A stretch of DNA of 64,000 bases from Cavia porcellus (taxonomy: Eukaryota > Chordata > Mammalia > Rodentia > Caviidae): assembly GCF_034190915.1 (NCBI RefSeq), contig NW_026947486.1:25207344-25271343 (forward strand). Direction: 5' to 3'. Positions 1-10,080 of the stretch are shown piece after piece (position 1 is the stretch's first letter; each line of letters starts with the position of its first letter). Below the pieces are notes generated by a model that saw nothing but the letters and a program-made list of their open reading frames with translations, was not told where the DNA came from and searched no databases. The translations under genes were made by a program, and so were the position numbers.

Positions 1-225
1 ACTGCACATTGTTATCTTCAAAATAGTTGCTCAAATTACAAGATATAGGCATGAAAAATAGATTAAACAATATAAGCAATCACAATTTCTTTTGCTGAAC
101 TAATAGGATTAATAGAACAATTACCTTTGCTATCTTACATGTGTATATATATATATATATATATATCTTCCTTCTTAGCTGTCTTGCATATATATATATA
201 TTTACCTTTCTTTTTAGTTGTCTTG

Positions 226-268
<43 letters not shown>

Positions 269-917
269 ACCTTCGTTCTTTTCTTTTTCCCCACCCAGTT
301 GCTTTTTTCCTTTTGAGCCATTCCATTCTATTTCATATCTATTGTACCTTTTGGATCTTATTTAATCTTTCAGTTTACTACATGAGGGAAATAATACAAT
401 GTTTACACATGTGAGTCTCATTTATTTCACTTATGATTACAATCTCTAGTCGCATCCATTTACCTATTAAAGCCTTGAGTTTATTTTTCTTGGTGCCTGA
501 GTAGTATTCCATTGAATAAAAATATCACATTATTTTATCCTTTCCTCCATTGATGTGCATTTGGATTGTTTTCAAAATCTAGCTGCTGCAAATTGTGCAG
601 CTATAAGCATGAGTGCACATATGTCACTGTAGTGTGAAGTTTTCAGTTCTTCTAGGAAAATACCCAGAAGGGGTATAGCTGGGCCCAATGAAACCTCAAA
701 TCCTAGTTTTTTGATGAATCTCCACACAGGTATCCACAATGATTTTACTAGTCTATACTCCCACCAACAATGAAGAACAGATCCCCATAGCCCTGCCAGT
801 ATATGTTATAGGTTGATTTCTTGATGGTAGCCATTCTTTATGGGGTGAGGTAGAAGCTCAGTGTTGTTTTAATCTGCAATTCTCAAATGACCAGTGATGT
901 TGAACGTTGTTTCATAT
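1..917 (-). mobile_element. Old L1 (element A), 3' UTR and ORF2 3' end
   Basis: This is the left part of an old minus-strand LINE-1 whose 3' end lies before the window. On the minus strand, 500-917 reads as the last part of ORF2. The plus strand shows the typical reversed landmarks: 'attccattgaataaaa' (end of ORF2), then 'cccaccaacaatg' near 770 and 'gaccagtgatgttgaac' near 890. Bases 1-500 match the 3'-UTR sequence beside other L1s here, with a TA microsatellite embedded. Stops in every frame make it non-coding. The element resumes at 1262 and again at 8446, after two later insertions. Confidence 0.85.
141..270. repeat. (TA)n microsatellite, three blocks
   Basis: Three runs of alternating TA (about 142-168, 187-204 and 226-266) are separated by two copies of a short unit containing 'ttgtcttgca' or a near variant. 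This looks like a local tandem duplication of a unit carrying its own TA run. The open frames here (Tyr-Ile repeats) are artefacts of the repeat. Confidence 0.95.
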
Positions 918-1261
918 TGTCATGGTTTATGTTGGTGGCCCCCAGGCCTTATGCGTTTACACTATGCATCTGTGATTGGTTCATTGTATAGTGCTTGGGT
1001 TGATACTGTCAGTGTTACACCCACATAGGGGTGGAGCCAGGGTGTGATGTAATGGCAGGAGGAAGGCATGTCTTGCTCTCCCTTGCCAGTTTCTGCTTGC
1101 TGTTTGCAGCCGCCGTGAACTGCAGCCCTGCCATGACTCCCTGCCTTGGAGCCAACTGAGTATGGACTGAAACTTCCAAAAAATGTAAGAAATAAACCTT
1201 TCCTTTCCCAACTTTGGGCATCAGGTTTTTGTCTCAGCTACCAGTAAAGAGTAACTGAACA
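918..1261 (+). mobile_element. Solo LTR, MaLR (ERVL-MaLR)-like
   Basis: About 344 bp interrupts L1 element A: L1 sequence ends in '...gtttcatat' and resumes with 'catttatttgccatttg'. The insert starts with TG ('tgtcatggtttatg') and ends near 'gtaactgaaca'. It has a polyadenylation signal, 'aagaaataaacctttcc', about 70 bp before its right end. TG...CA termini, about 350 bp length, a pyrimidine-rich block and a late AATAAA followed by a 'cag..tttt.tctcagc' tail are the layout of mammalian MaLR LTRs. No internal region is present. 'catat' occurs at both flanks, but I could not fix an exact duplication. Confidence 0.6.
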
Positions 1262-1470
1262 TATACATTTATTTGCCATTTGTATTTCTTCATTTGAGAG
1301 ATGCGTATTCATCTCAGATGCTCATTTTTGAATTGTCTTTAAATTTTGATGGCCTGATATTCTCTTAATTCTTTATATGTTCTTGATAGAAGTCCTTTGT
1401 CTAAGGAACAGTTGCCTTAGATTTTTTTCTGAATTCATGGATTTTGTTTTCACTCTGTTGGTGATTTCTT
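1262..1470 (-). mobile_element. Old L1 (element A), ORF2 fragment
   Basis: Continuation of element A between the MaLR-like LTR and the younger L1 at 1471. Minus-strand ORF2 C-terminal region; the plus strand shows 'tttgccatttgtatttctt' and 'ctttatatgttcttgatag', landmarks repeated in the other ORF2 copies here (near 2490, 22140 and 41580). It stops at 'ctctgttggtgatttctt', the left target duplication of the next element, and resumes at 8446-8458. Confidence 0.85.
1458..1470. repeat. Left target-site duplication of L1 element B
   Basis: 'ttggtgatttctt' here corresponds to 'ttggtggtttctt' at 8446-8458 (12 of 13 bases). The outer flanks on both sides belong to the same old L1 ORF2 region, so the two copies bracket one insertion. 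Confidence 0.8.
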
Positions 1471-1955
1471 ATTTTAAATTTTATTTAAAGAGAAAAAAGC
1501 AAAACAGAAAAAAGGGTAGAAATAGTACAGAATTCCAAAAACCCAAAGAAACCACTAGTTGATAAATTACATACTGTCATCTTAGAAATAGTTGTTCAAG
1601 TTACAAAAGTAAAGCATACAAAGTGGACATTGAAACAGTGAGACTGCAAACAGTTCTGCTCATTAATCCAACAAAAACTTAGTAATATGGTCACCTGTCT
1701 TACACACTTAAACATATATGCAGTTATATCCTTTACAGCGCTTTCTTTTCCTCTGTTTTTACAATACCAATTACACATTTTGAGTTTTACTACTCCTAGA
1801 GTTCTTACTAGAGACACAATGTGATATTTATAAAAATGATTCTTATTTATTTCACTTATGAGAATAGTCTCAGGTTGCCTCCATTTCAATATGAAGGCCT
1901 CAAGATCATCTTTTTTATAGCTGAGTAACATTCCATTGTATAAAAACACCACATT

Positions 1956-2060
1956 GGGGTTCGGGATTTAGCTCAGTGGCATAAGTGCCTGCCTTGTAAG
2001 CAGGCAGTCGTGAGTTCAATCCCTGGTACTGATAAAAAGGAAAAAGGCAAAAAAAAAAAA
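1956..2060 (+). mobile_element. tRNA-derived SINE
   Basis: It starts 'ggggttcgggatttagctc' and carries a Pol III A box ('tttagctcagtggc') and B box ('gagttcaatccc'), ending in a short A-rich tail after 'gataaaaagg'. A 5-bp stem (cctgc/gcagg) encloses an anticodon-like loop, 'cttgtaa', as in tRNA-Thr(TGT). Flanking 'aaaaacaccacat' (1942-1954) and 'aaaaacccaccacat' (2061-2075) look like an imperfect target duplication. It sits in the 3' end of L1 element B, so it is younger than that element. Confidence 0.85.
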
Positions 2061-5000
2061 AAAAACCCACCACATCATTTTCATCCACTCTGCAGTTGAT
2101 TGGCATTTTGGTTGTTTCCAACATTTAGCTATTACAAATTGTGCTGCTAAGAACATAGGTGCTCATATATCACTGTGACATGACCTTCTCAGGTTTTCTG
2201 GGAAAATGCCCAGGAGGGGAGTAGCTGGGTTGAATGGAACCTCCAATCCTAGTCTTCTGAGAAATCTACATAGTTATTTCCATAGTGGCTGCACCAGTCT
2301 ACACTCCCACCAACAATGGAGCAATGTTCCTTTTTCTCTGCAGCCTTGCCATCATTTGTTATCAGTTGTTTTCTTGATGGCACCTATTCTTTTCAGAGTG
2401 AGATGAAATTTCAATGGTATTTTAATTTACATTTTTTGAATGACCAGTAATGGTGAACATTTCTTCCTGTGTTTATTTGCCAATTGTATATCTTCATATG
2501 AGAAATATGTGTTCATCTTAGATATCCATTTTTGGAAAGTTTTTGAATTTGGGGCGCTTGATGTTTTTTTAATTCTTTATATGTTCTGGATATAAATCCT
2601 TTGTCTGAGGGGTTGGTGGCTATAATTCTTTCCCATTCTGTGGGTTTTCTTTTCACTCTGTTGGTTATTTCTTTTGAAGTGCAAAAACATTTCAATAATA
2701 TGAGATCCCAGTTGTTGATTCTTTGAAGTGTTTCCCATGAAGTCTGCATTTTATTCATGAACTCTCTGGCTACCCCTATGTCTCCAATACTTCTATCTAC
2801 CTTGTCCTCCAGTAGATTTAGTGTTTCTGTTTCAATATTTAAATCTTTGATCCCTTTAGACTTTACTTTTGTGTATGGTGATATGCATGGGTCTAGTTTC
2901 AGTCTTTGGCATGTGGAAAGCCAAATTTTCCAACACCACTTATTAAAGAGTCTATCCTTCCTCCAGTGAACATGTTTAGCCCCTTTGTCAAATATCCCAT
3001 GGCTGACTGTCTTTTTAGTTGTAGTTGTGCTTGCATCTTTTAATCTGTTCCAATTCTTAGGTCCATTTCTTTGCCAGTACCATGATGATTTTATCGCTGT
3101 GGCTTTGTAGTATACTTTCAAGTCAGGAATTATGCCTCCTGTCTTGCCTTTGTTGCCCAGAATTGCCTTTGACATGCTAGGTCTCTTTTGTTTCCAAATG
3201 AATTTTAGGAGGGTTTCCTGTAGATCTGTAAGGTATGTTAATGGTATTTTGATTGGGATTGCATTAAATCTGTAGAATAATTTTGCGAGTATGGTCATTT
3301 TCACAACGTTGGATCATCCTAGCCATGAGCAAGGAATATCCTTCAATTTTCTGATATTCTCTTCAATCTCTTTTTTTTAGTGTACCATAATTTTCATTAT
3401 ATAGGTCTTTTGCATTCTTGGTTAGGGTTGATTCTTAAGTATTTCATTTGTTAGATGCTATAAGGCAATATTTCCATAATTTCTTTCTCAGTGAATTTTT
3501 TGTTTGTGTACAGGAATACTATTGATTTTTAAGCACTGATTTTGTATCCAGCTACAGTGGTGAATTTGTTTATTACTTCTAGTAGTCTTTTAATTGCGTT
3601 TTTTGGGTCCTCTATGTTGAGTATCATGTCATCTGCAAATGGTGATAGTTTAACTTCTTTCTTTACTATCTTTATTCATTTTATTTGTCTCCTTGTCTGA
3701 CTGCAATGGCTTGTATTTACAGAACTATATTGAATAGAAGTGGTGATAGTGGACATCCTTGTCTTATTCCTGATTTTAGTGTGAAAGCTTTCAGTTTTGA
3801 CCATTTAGTATAATGTTGGCTGTTCGTTTGTCATAGACAGCTTTTATGAGCTAGAGGTAGACACCATGTATTTCAAGCTTCTGTAGGGTTTTTATCATGA
3901 ACATATTTCAGACTTTATCAAAGCTTTTTCTGCATCTATTGAGATGATCATGTGGTTTTTGTTTTTGGCTCTGTTGATGTGGAGTATTACACTTATTGAT
4001 TTGCATATGTTAAACCATTCCTGCATTCCTGGAATTAATCCCATTGGTCATGATGTATAACCTTCCTGATGATTTTCTGCATTCTATTTGCCAGTATTTT
4101 ATTGAGAATCTTGGCATCAATGTTCATTAGTGAGATGGGCCTATAGTTATCCTTTTTGATTGGGTCTTTCTCTGGTTTTGGTATGAGAGAGTAATACTTC
4201 CCTCTTGGAATGATTTAGGGAGCATTGCTTCCTTTTTAATTTCATTAAAGAGCTTAAGGAGTATTGGCATCAAATCTTCTCTAAATTTCTTGTAGAATTC
4301 AGCCGTGAATTCATCCGGACCTATGCTTTTCTTTGTTGGTAAGTTTTTAATTATGCTTTCAATTTCAATAGCTGATATTGCATTATTCAAAATTGCTATA
4401 TCTTCTTGGTTGAGTTTTGGTAGTTCGTATGTTTCTAGAAATCTGTCCATTTCTTCTGTGTTTTCCACTCTATGTGAGCAGAGATTTTCAAAGTAGGTGT
4501 TCATGATCTTTTGAATTTCCATGGGATCTGTAGTAATTTCCCCCTTTTCTGTCCTTATTGCCTGAATTGGGTTTTTTCTTTCTTTTTCTTTATAAGGTTA
4601 GCTAAAGGTTTGTCAATTTTGTTGATTCTCTCAAAAAACAGCTTTTTGATTCATTAATTCTTTGTAATTTTTTAGTTTCAATTGCGTTGATTTCTGCTCT
4701 AATCTTTACAATTTCTTCTCTTCTATTAGCTTTGGGTTTAACTTGTTCTTCTTCCTCTAGAAGCTTGAGATGAATCATGAAGTGGTTTATTTGTGTTTGC
4801 TCTGTTTTCTTGATATGACAGTTTATTACTCTATATTTCCTTCTGAAGGCCACTTTCATTGCATCCCACAGATTGCAGTATGTTGCTTCTGCCTTTTCAT
4901 TGAATTGTAGGTGTTGCTTTAATTCTCCTTTAATTTCATCTGTAGCCCACTGGTTGTCCAGAAGGTTATTTAATTTCCATGTATTTATGAAGGTTTTGGC

Positions 5001-5519
5001 ATTTCTTTTGCCATTAATTTCCTATTTCAGTGCACTATGTTCAGATATTACACATGAGATAATTTCTAGACCTTTCTAGTTACTTAACAACATTTTATAG
5101 GATAATATATGGTGCATTTTGCAGAATGTCCCATGAGTAGCTGAGAAGAAAGTATATTCTGATGTGGTTGGATGGAATGTAACCATCCAACTGTATGTTT
5201 TGCTAGCTTTCAATAGAATTTTTTGTTTCTTGCATGTCTCTTTGAGTTTGTTTCATGAATTATGTTTGTTTTCTATATTGTACATTCAAGGTTTCAATTA
5301 GTTCCCATGCTCCTGCACTGTATGAATATTGGATGGAATAGATGGAATGTCTCTAGACATTTACTAAGTCCAGTTGCTCACAGGTATGATTCAGTTCTAT
5401 TATTTCTTTACTGACTTTTTGTCTAGTTGATCTATCTCTTTGTGACAGTGGTGTATTAATATCCCCTGTTATAATTGTGTTCTTGTGTATTTGGTTTTTC
5501 ATGTTCATTAGTATTTGTC

Positions 5520-6001
5520 TTTTTTTTTATTTAAGAGGAAAAAGAGAAAAACACAAAACAAAACAAAGCAGTGTAAGGTTACACATAATACAGAACTACA
5601 AAAAAAAAAACATAACAGTAAGAAATCACCCGTTAATAGACTACACATTATCATCTTGGAAATAGCTGCTCAAATCACAGTATCAAAGAATACAAAGTAG
5701 ACATTCAAACAGAGAGACTGCAAACAGCTGTGTTCAATGATCCAAAAACATTAATATAGTCAGCTATTTAACACCCCTAAACACACTTGCTGTTATATCC
5801 GTTAGAGCTCTTTTTTTTTCCTCCCTCTCTTTTTTACAACAAAATTTACATATTTTGGATTTTATTACTCCTTAGTTCTTATTACTTTTTTTGGGGGGGA
5901 GAGAATAAAGTCAAATATGGCAAAACAAAGCTGTAAGTCAAAACCAAGGATAGACATAGCACATGATGTAGAACAGAGTACAAGGTTATTAACAATGGTT
6001 A
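5520..6001 (-). mobile_element. L1 3'-UTR-only insertion inside ORF2 of element B
   Basis: ORF2 endonuclease sequence breaks off after 'gtatttgtct' and resumes near 'cttatattg...cctgtatttggtgc'. Between lies about 480 bp of L1 3' UTR in minus orientation, with its AATAAA end at the left (minus-strand 'cttaaataaa'). The same segment is found near 40895-41165 and 45870-46400. It looks like a severely 5'-truncated L1 copy. I could not define a clean target duplication. Confidence 0.75.
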
Positions 6002-6539
6002 TCTTATATTGTTGCGTGCTCCTGTATTTGGTGCATATATGTTGATAATTTTTAGTTATTCCTCTTGAATTTTTCCACTAACGAGTATGTATTGACCTTT
6101 TTAAATTTTTTTAATCATTTTAGGCTTGAAGTTCACATTGTGTGTAAATAGAATAGTTTCCCCTGCTTTTTTCTTGGTTCCTGTTTCATGGACTAATCTT
6201 TTCCATCCTATGACTTTTAATCTATGAGTTTCATTTTGGTTCAAATGTGACTCTTTTATACAGCATATTGTGAGGTCATGTTTCTTGACCAATTTTGTGA
6301 ACCTATTTCTTTTGATAGGTGAATTGAAGCCACTTACATTTATGGATATCACTGATACATACTGGCAAAACTTTGCCATGTTATGTTCCAGTTGTTTGCT
6401 TGCTGCTTTTCCTCCATGTTTAATTCTTTGTCCTACCTGGTGTTTTTTTTTTTCTGTTGTTTTCCTGAGGATTGTGGTCATTTTTATCTCTATCTAGTTG
6501 TCTTTCAACATTCTTCCTAGGGTTGGTTTGGTGGACACC

Positions 6540-7498
6540 AATTTCTTCAGTTGTTCTTTGTCATAGAAGTGTCCTGTTTCTCCCTTAAATTTGAATGAAA
6601 GTTTTTCCAGGTACATCGGTCAGGGTTCAAAGATTGTTTTCTTTCAGGGCCTGAAATAATCTCACTCCAAGCTCGTATTGACTTGAGGGTTTGTGCTGAA
6701 AAGCCTCCTGTGATTCTAATGTGCTTTCCTTGATAGGTGAGTTGTGCCTTTTCTCTAAGAGCTTTTAGTATTCTGTTTCTATGCTGCATGTCTAGGATCT
6801 TAATTATTATATATTGGGTGTAGATTTATGTTGGTTGTGATTGTTTGGTGTTCTATATGCTTCACTTATCTGCATGTCAGATCTTTTTCCTATGTTTGTG
6901 AAATTTTCTGCTATTCCTTCTGTGAATATTTTAGTTATATCATTTTCATTGACTTCTGCATCTTCACTAATGCTTATTAGTGATATATCTTGGCACCATC
7001 TTGAAGCTGCTGGATTGTCATTTCATGTTGCCTTGTTATTTTTAAAAGTTGTATCCTTTCATGATTGCTAATTGTGATCCTGTCCTCTAGGTTCAAAATC
7101 CTATCCTCAGCTTCATTTAAACAGTTTTGCCAGATTTCAATAGAATTTTTTGTTTCTTGCATGTCTCTTTGAGTTTGTTTTGTGAATTATGTTTGTTTTC
7201 TATATTGTACATTCAAGGTTTCAAAAACTTTCCCATGCTCTTGCACTTTTTAAAATCTTCTCTAGCTTCACTGAGGAACTCCTTTACTAAGGTTGTTATT
7301 TCTGTTTTTACATGAGAGATTACTTCTTATTTGATTTCCTCTATAGCTTCCTGGAGTTGTTTTTTTTTTTTTTTTTGTTATTTCACTTGCTATCTTTTCA
7401 GAGATTTCCAGTGTGTCACTTAGAAATCCTCTAATTCAGTGTCTCCTGTACTTGCTTCTGATGGATTAGATGTTTGAGATTGCATTTTGGTTTTTCAT
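6540..7498 (-). pseudogene. L1 ORF1 (RNA-binding coiled-coil protein), broken, element B
   Basis: ORF1 protein normally trimerises through a coiled coil and coats L1 RNA. The piece at 6789-6547 carries the RRM/C-terminal-domain junction ('YQGKHIRITGGFSAQT'), the counterpart of the common 'ITYKGKPIRITADFSAQT'. The piece at 7162-6977 is the end of the coiled coil ('NEAEDRILNLEDRI'). The N-terminus lies near 7498 or 7485 (two candidate ATGs, followed by 'MQSQTSS'-like sequence in sister copies). A poly-T run near 7362 and several stops break the frame. Confidence 0.8.
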
Positions 7499-8179
7499 TT
7501 TGCTATTTTCCCATTTTGGGTTAGGATCTGGTCCTTCAGTCCCACTAGTGTCAACTGTTGGTAGTGTGTATCTTGGATTCTACTGTAAGGATGATGCTTG
7601 TCCAATTCCTGGGTCCCAAATGAAGAGGTGGGCCAGTCACCTGAATTCCCCTTGCAGGAGCTGTTAGGTGAGTCCTATGTTCTTCCTAGGCTTATAAGCC
7701 TAGGGATACTGATGGAAATCAACCCCTAGTTCCCACTGTTATTATGTCTTCAGGTTGTTCAGAGTCACCAGTTCTCCCTCTTTATAGTATTTGTCTCATC
7801 TGGGACTGTACTTTTCTCTGGGTATCCCACAGGCCACCTTAATTTTCTCTAGGTTGGGGGAGGCCTTGTTGGCACCTTCCTCAACTTACCTGATATTCTC
7901 TGTGTGGAGGAAGGACTTAGCCACTCACTTGCCAAGCTTGCTTATGGCCTACTTCTGCAGGGATCTTCTCTGTTGCTCCTGTTTACCCACTGAAGGTGGC
8001 AAACTCTATTCCTATTTTAGGGCCAAAGTCACCTCACTGTTGTACACTTGCTGAGTTCTTCTTACTGAGTTTCCTTTGTTACTGCTTGGTTAATTCACTG
8101 CAGTCCAAGGTTCTGGTGGGAAGTGTGGGAGCCAGAGGATCAACAGCAATGCTAGGTCCAGAAGCTGGGGTGTCCCTGA

Positions 8180-8445
8180 TGGCATTTGTGGGACTGTGGA
8201 GATTTTGTGTCATGGTTTGGAGTTCCTAGGTCTTGAGGTAGGTGGCCAGGACTGTGGGAAATGGGAGGAGCCTGGTTCTGGCCAAGCCCCATGGGCACCT
8301 TTGGCTGGAGTTCTCAGTTTTCATGAGGTGGTCTATGGAGAGAGCGGGAGTTGCAGGTGGGCCCTCGATCTAGGCTGGCCCTGTGTGTGCCTCTAGGTGG
8401 AGTTCCTGGGTCTTGTGCTTTGGTCTGGGGAGATAGCAGGAATCC
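8180..8445 (-). promoter_or_regulatory. L1 5'-UTR tandem monomers, ~90 bp type (element B)
   Basis: GC-richer block at the 5' end of element B. The phrase 'ggagttc(c/t)' recurs at 8219, 8307 and 8399, a spacing of 88-92 bp, giving about three units. The same monomer type, in opposite orientation, starts the L1 at 33173. Tandem monomers at an L1 5' end act as Pol II promoters in mouse L1; that function is inferred here. Confidence 0.65.
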
Positions 8446-8458
8446 TTGGTGGTTTCTT
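8446..8458. repeat. Right target-site duplication of L1 element B
   Basis: 'ttggtggtttctt', partner of 1458-1470 with one mismatch. To its right, old L1 ORF2 sequence resumes exactly where it left off at 1470 (the region reading '...gtgatttcttttgaagtgcaaa' in intact copies). Confidence 0.8.
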
Positions 8459-9125
8459 TGGCACAAAAAACATTGTAATAAGAGAAAATCCCAGTTGTTG
8501 ATTCTGTGAAATATTTATGTGCTGTTTGGTTTCTCTTCATGAAGTTTCTGTCTACATCTATGTCTTCAAATTTTCTACCTACTTTGTCTTCCAAAAGATT
8601 TAGTGTTTTTGTTTTAATATTTACATCTTTGATCCTTTTTAACTATAGTTTAGTGCATACTGATACACATTGGTCTAATTTTAGTTTTGGCATGTGGAAA
8701 GTCAGTTTTTTCTAGCACCATTTATTTAAAAAACTGTCTTTTTTGCACTGAACATGTTTGGTCCCTTTGTTAAAGATAAGGTAGCTGAATGTGTTTGTAT
8801 TTGTGGCTGTATCTTCTAAGTGATTCCACTGATCTTTAGATCTGTATTTTTTTGCCAGTACCATGCTGATTTTATCACAGTAGGTTTGTAGTATTCTTCC
8901 ATCAGGGATTGTGATACCTCCTGCCTTGTCTTAGTTGTTCACATTGCCTTTACTATTACAGATCTCTTCTGGTTCCAGATGAATTTTAGTAATGATATTT
9001 CTATGTCTGTGGGGGTATTTTAATGACATTTTGATTGGTATTGAATTAAATCTGTGTCATAATTTTGGGAGAATGGCCATTTTCACAATGTTTCCTCTTC
9101 CTATCCATGAATAAGGAAAGTCTTG
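8459..9125 (-). mobile_element. Old L1 (element A), ORF2 fragment, right part
   Basis: Continuation of element A beyond the inserted element B. Minus-strand ORF2 C-terminal and RT-thumb sequence; landmarks include 'catgtggaaagtcag' (8691), 'aacatgtttggtcccttt' (8751) and 'atgaattttag' (8979). It is more diverged than element B and ends near 9125, where a different repeat begins. Confidence 0.8.
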
Positions 9126-9384
9126 ACATTACAGGATTTTAAAAGAAAATAATAGTCAACTGGAATGGACGTCATAATAATTCTTATTGTCTTCACAGTT
9201 ATGCCTATACTTTTGAACTTGGTACTATCAAGCAAAGCAGAATAGAAGAAAATCAGTCAAAACAAGATGGTGAGGGCAATACTCCTGTTCAAATCAAGTT
9301 AATAGGAAATCAAAGTAGGTTACTACAGTATATCCTGCTATTTTTTATTTATTTTTCCCTTAATTAAAAAAATAAAAAGAAAAA
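9126..9384. repeat. L1-associated ~145-bp-unit repeat (3'-UTR type)
   Basis: The sequence 'ttacaggattttaaaagaa...aatagtcaa...ggtactatcaagcaaagcag...aaatcaagttaataggaaatc' closely matches 46450-46720 and resembles the units of the array at 52551-53520. It ends in an A/T-rich tract (9340-9384). It is best read as a piece of a lineage-specific L1 3' UTR. It has no coding potential. Confidence 0.6.
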
Positions 9385-10080
9385 AGTATGCCACTGGCTG
9401 AGACCCAATAGGCTAGCCCAACTCAGATCCCAGTGCCTGGAGGTGCACCCTAGTGGTGAAGCCTTCGGTAGGTTGACCCGGAGGGGCAGGCCCAGCAGAG
9501 GCTGCTCAGGTCTGTGTCTCCCTGGTGCTGCTGCAGTGGGCAGGAACACCTAGCCGGTGCAATTCAAACAGACTGTGGCCTACAGGGAAGGAAGCTGGGC
9601 GTCCTATACATGCTTAAACATAAGGAACAAAGAATATGGGAAGAGGGAGCAACAAGAAAGGGTCCTTGGCTCCCAATCCTGAGAAACACACAATAGCAGA
9701 CAAGGCACCAATACGCATAAAGCACTATCTCCAGATCCTCGTAGACGAGTTCAGGAATGAAGTTATCAATGACCTGAAGCAAGACACAAGCAGAATAGTT
9801 AGAGAAATGCGAAGCACCGCCCAAGAAAAAACAGATGGTGGAATGGAAGAACAGAAAAAAAGGGGAGAATTGTTTGATGGAGAAGATAGAAAAAACATAG
9901 AATATGTAAAGCAGGTTCAAAGAGATTACCAGGAAACAAAAACTCTCTTGAAAACTGCCATAACAGCTTGAAAGAAACTAAAGACAGATTATCGGAACTG
10001 GAGGGCAGATTTGTAATACGGGAGCATGAAATGAAAAACTTCTTAAAAATAACAAAAAAACCAACAACAATACAAGAACT
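9385..10080 (+). mobile_element. L1 of second lineage, 5' UTR end and ORF1 5' part
   Basis: Plus-strand fragment matching, in reverse, the 5' UTR and ORF1 of the minus L1 at 12790-16745 (shared phrases: 'ggctagccca', 'gacacagacctg'-like, 'gggtccttggctcccaatcc'). It ends abruptly at about 10080, where minus-strand ORF2 of another L1 begins. The head-to-head join is not the usual twin-priming layout, so two independent insertions or a rearrangement are both possible. Confidence 0.75.
9636..9971 (+). pseudogene. L1 ORF1 N-terminal fragment, second lineage
   Basis: A 111-codon open frame, the N-terminal part of a second-lineage ORF1 protein. It begins 'MGRGSNKKGSLAPNPE', like 'GGNKKGSLVPNPE' at 15780-15980, then has a charged helix-rich segment ('VDEFRNEVINDLKQDTSRI') leading into the coiled coil ('VKQVQRDYQE'). 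It lacks the RNA-binding domains; the homologous sequence continues out of frame to about 10080. This N-terminus is unlike the 'MTKQKTKMQSQTSSPSQE' type of the other L1s. No function is expected. Confidence 0.7.

Larger units (their letters stand above)
1816..6379 (-). pseudogene. L1 ORF2 (endonuclease-reverse transcriptase), broken, element B
   Basis: Remnant of the L1 ORF2 protein, which in live elements nicks DNA and primes reverse transcription at the target. The APE-type endonuclease N-terminus lies at 6379-6101, with the catalytic Asn in 'SINVSG' and the Glu in 'IKESHL'; it is then split by the insertion at 5520-6001. The linker region is at 4859-4602 and the RT fingers at 4522-4127. 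The RT active-site FADD box lies near 3626-3645 (plus-strand 'atgtcatctgcaaatg'). The longest open piece, 3304-2513 (263 aa), is the C-terminal third, including 'FIWKQKRP' and 'KPTEWERI'. Frameshifts separate the pieces, so no full protein can be made. The start is taken at the Met just before the endonuclease motif, because the open frame runs further upstream into spacer. Confidence 0.85.
1471..8445 (-). mobile_element. Full-length L1 (element B), defective
   Basis: A complete minus-strand LINE-1 inserted into element A. Reading leftward from its 5' end: tandem promoter monomers and 5' UTR (8445-7500), ORF1 (about 7498-6540), ORF2 (about 6379-1820), 3' UTR, and a terminal AATAAA (minus-strand 'tttaaataaaattt') at about 1471-1495. 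Total length is 6975 bp, or about 6.4 kb after removing a SINE (1956-2060) and a 3'-UTR insertion (about 5520-6001). A near-perfect 13-bp target duplication flanks it. Several stops and frameshifts break both ORFs, so it is a dead autonomous retrotransposon. Confidence 0.9.

Noticed and set aside
127..414. Open frame rich in Tyr-Ile repeats
   Set aside because: Translation of the (TA)n microsatellite; no conserved protein.
1956..2030. Functional tRNA gene
   Set aside because: The cloverleaf is degenerate, it has an A tail and flanking duplication, and copies recur; it is a SINE.
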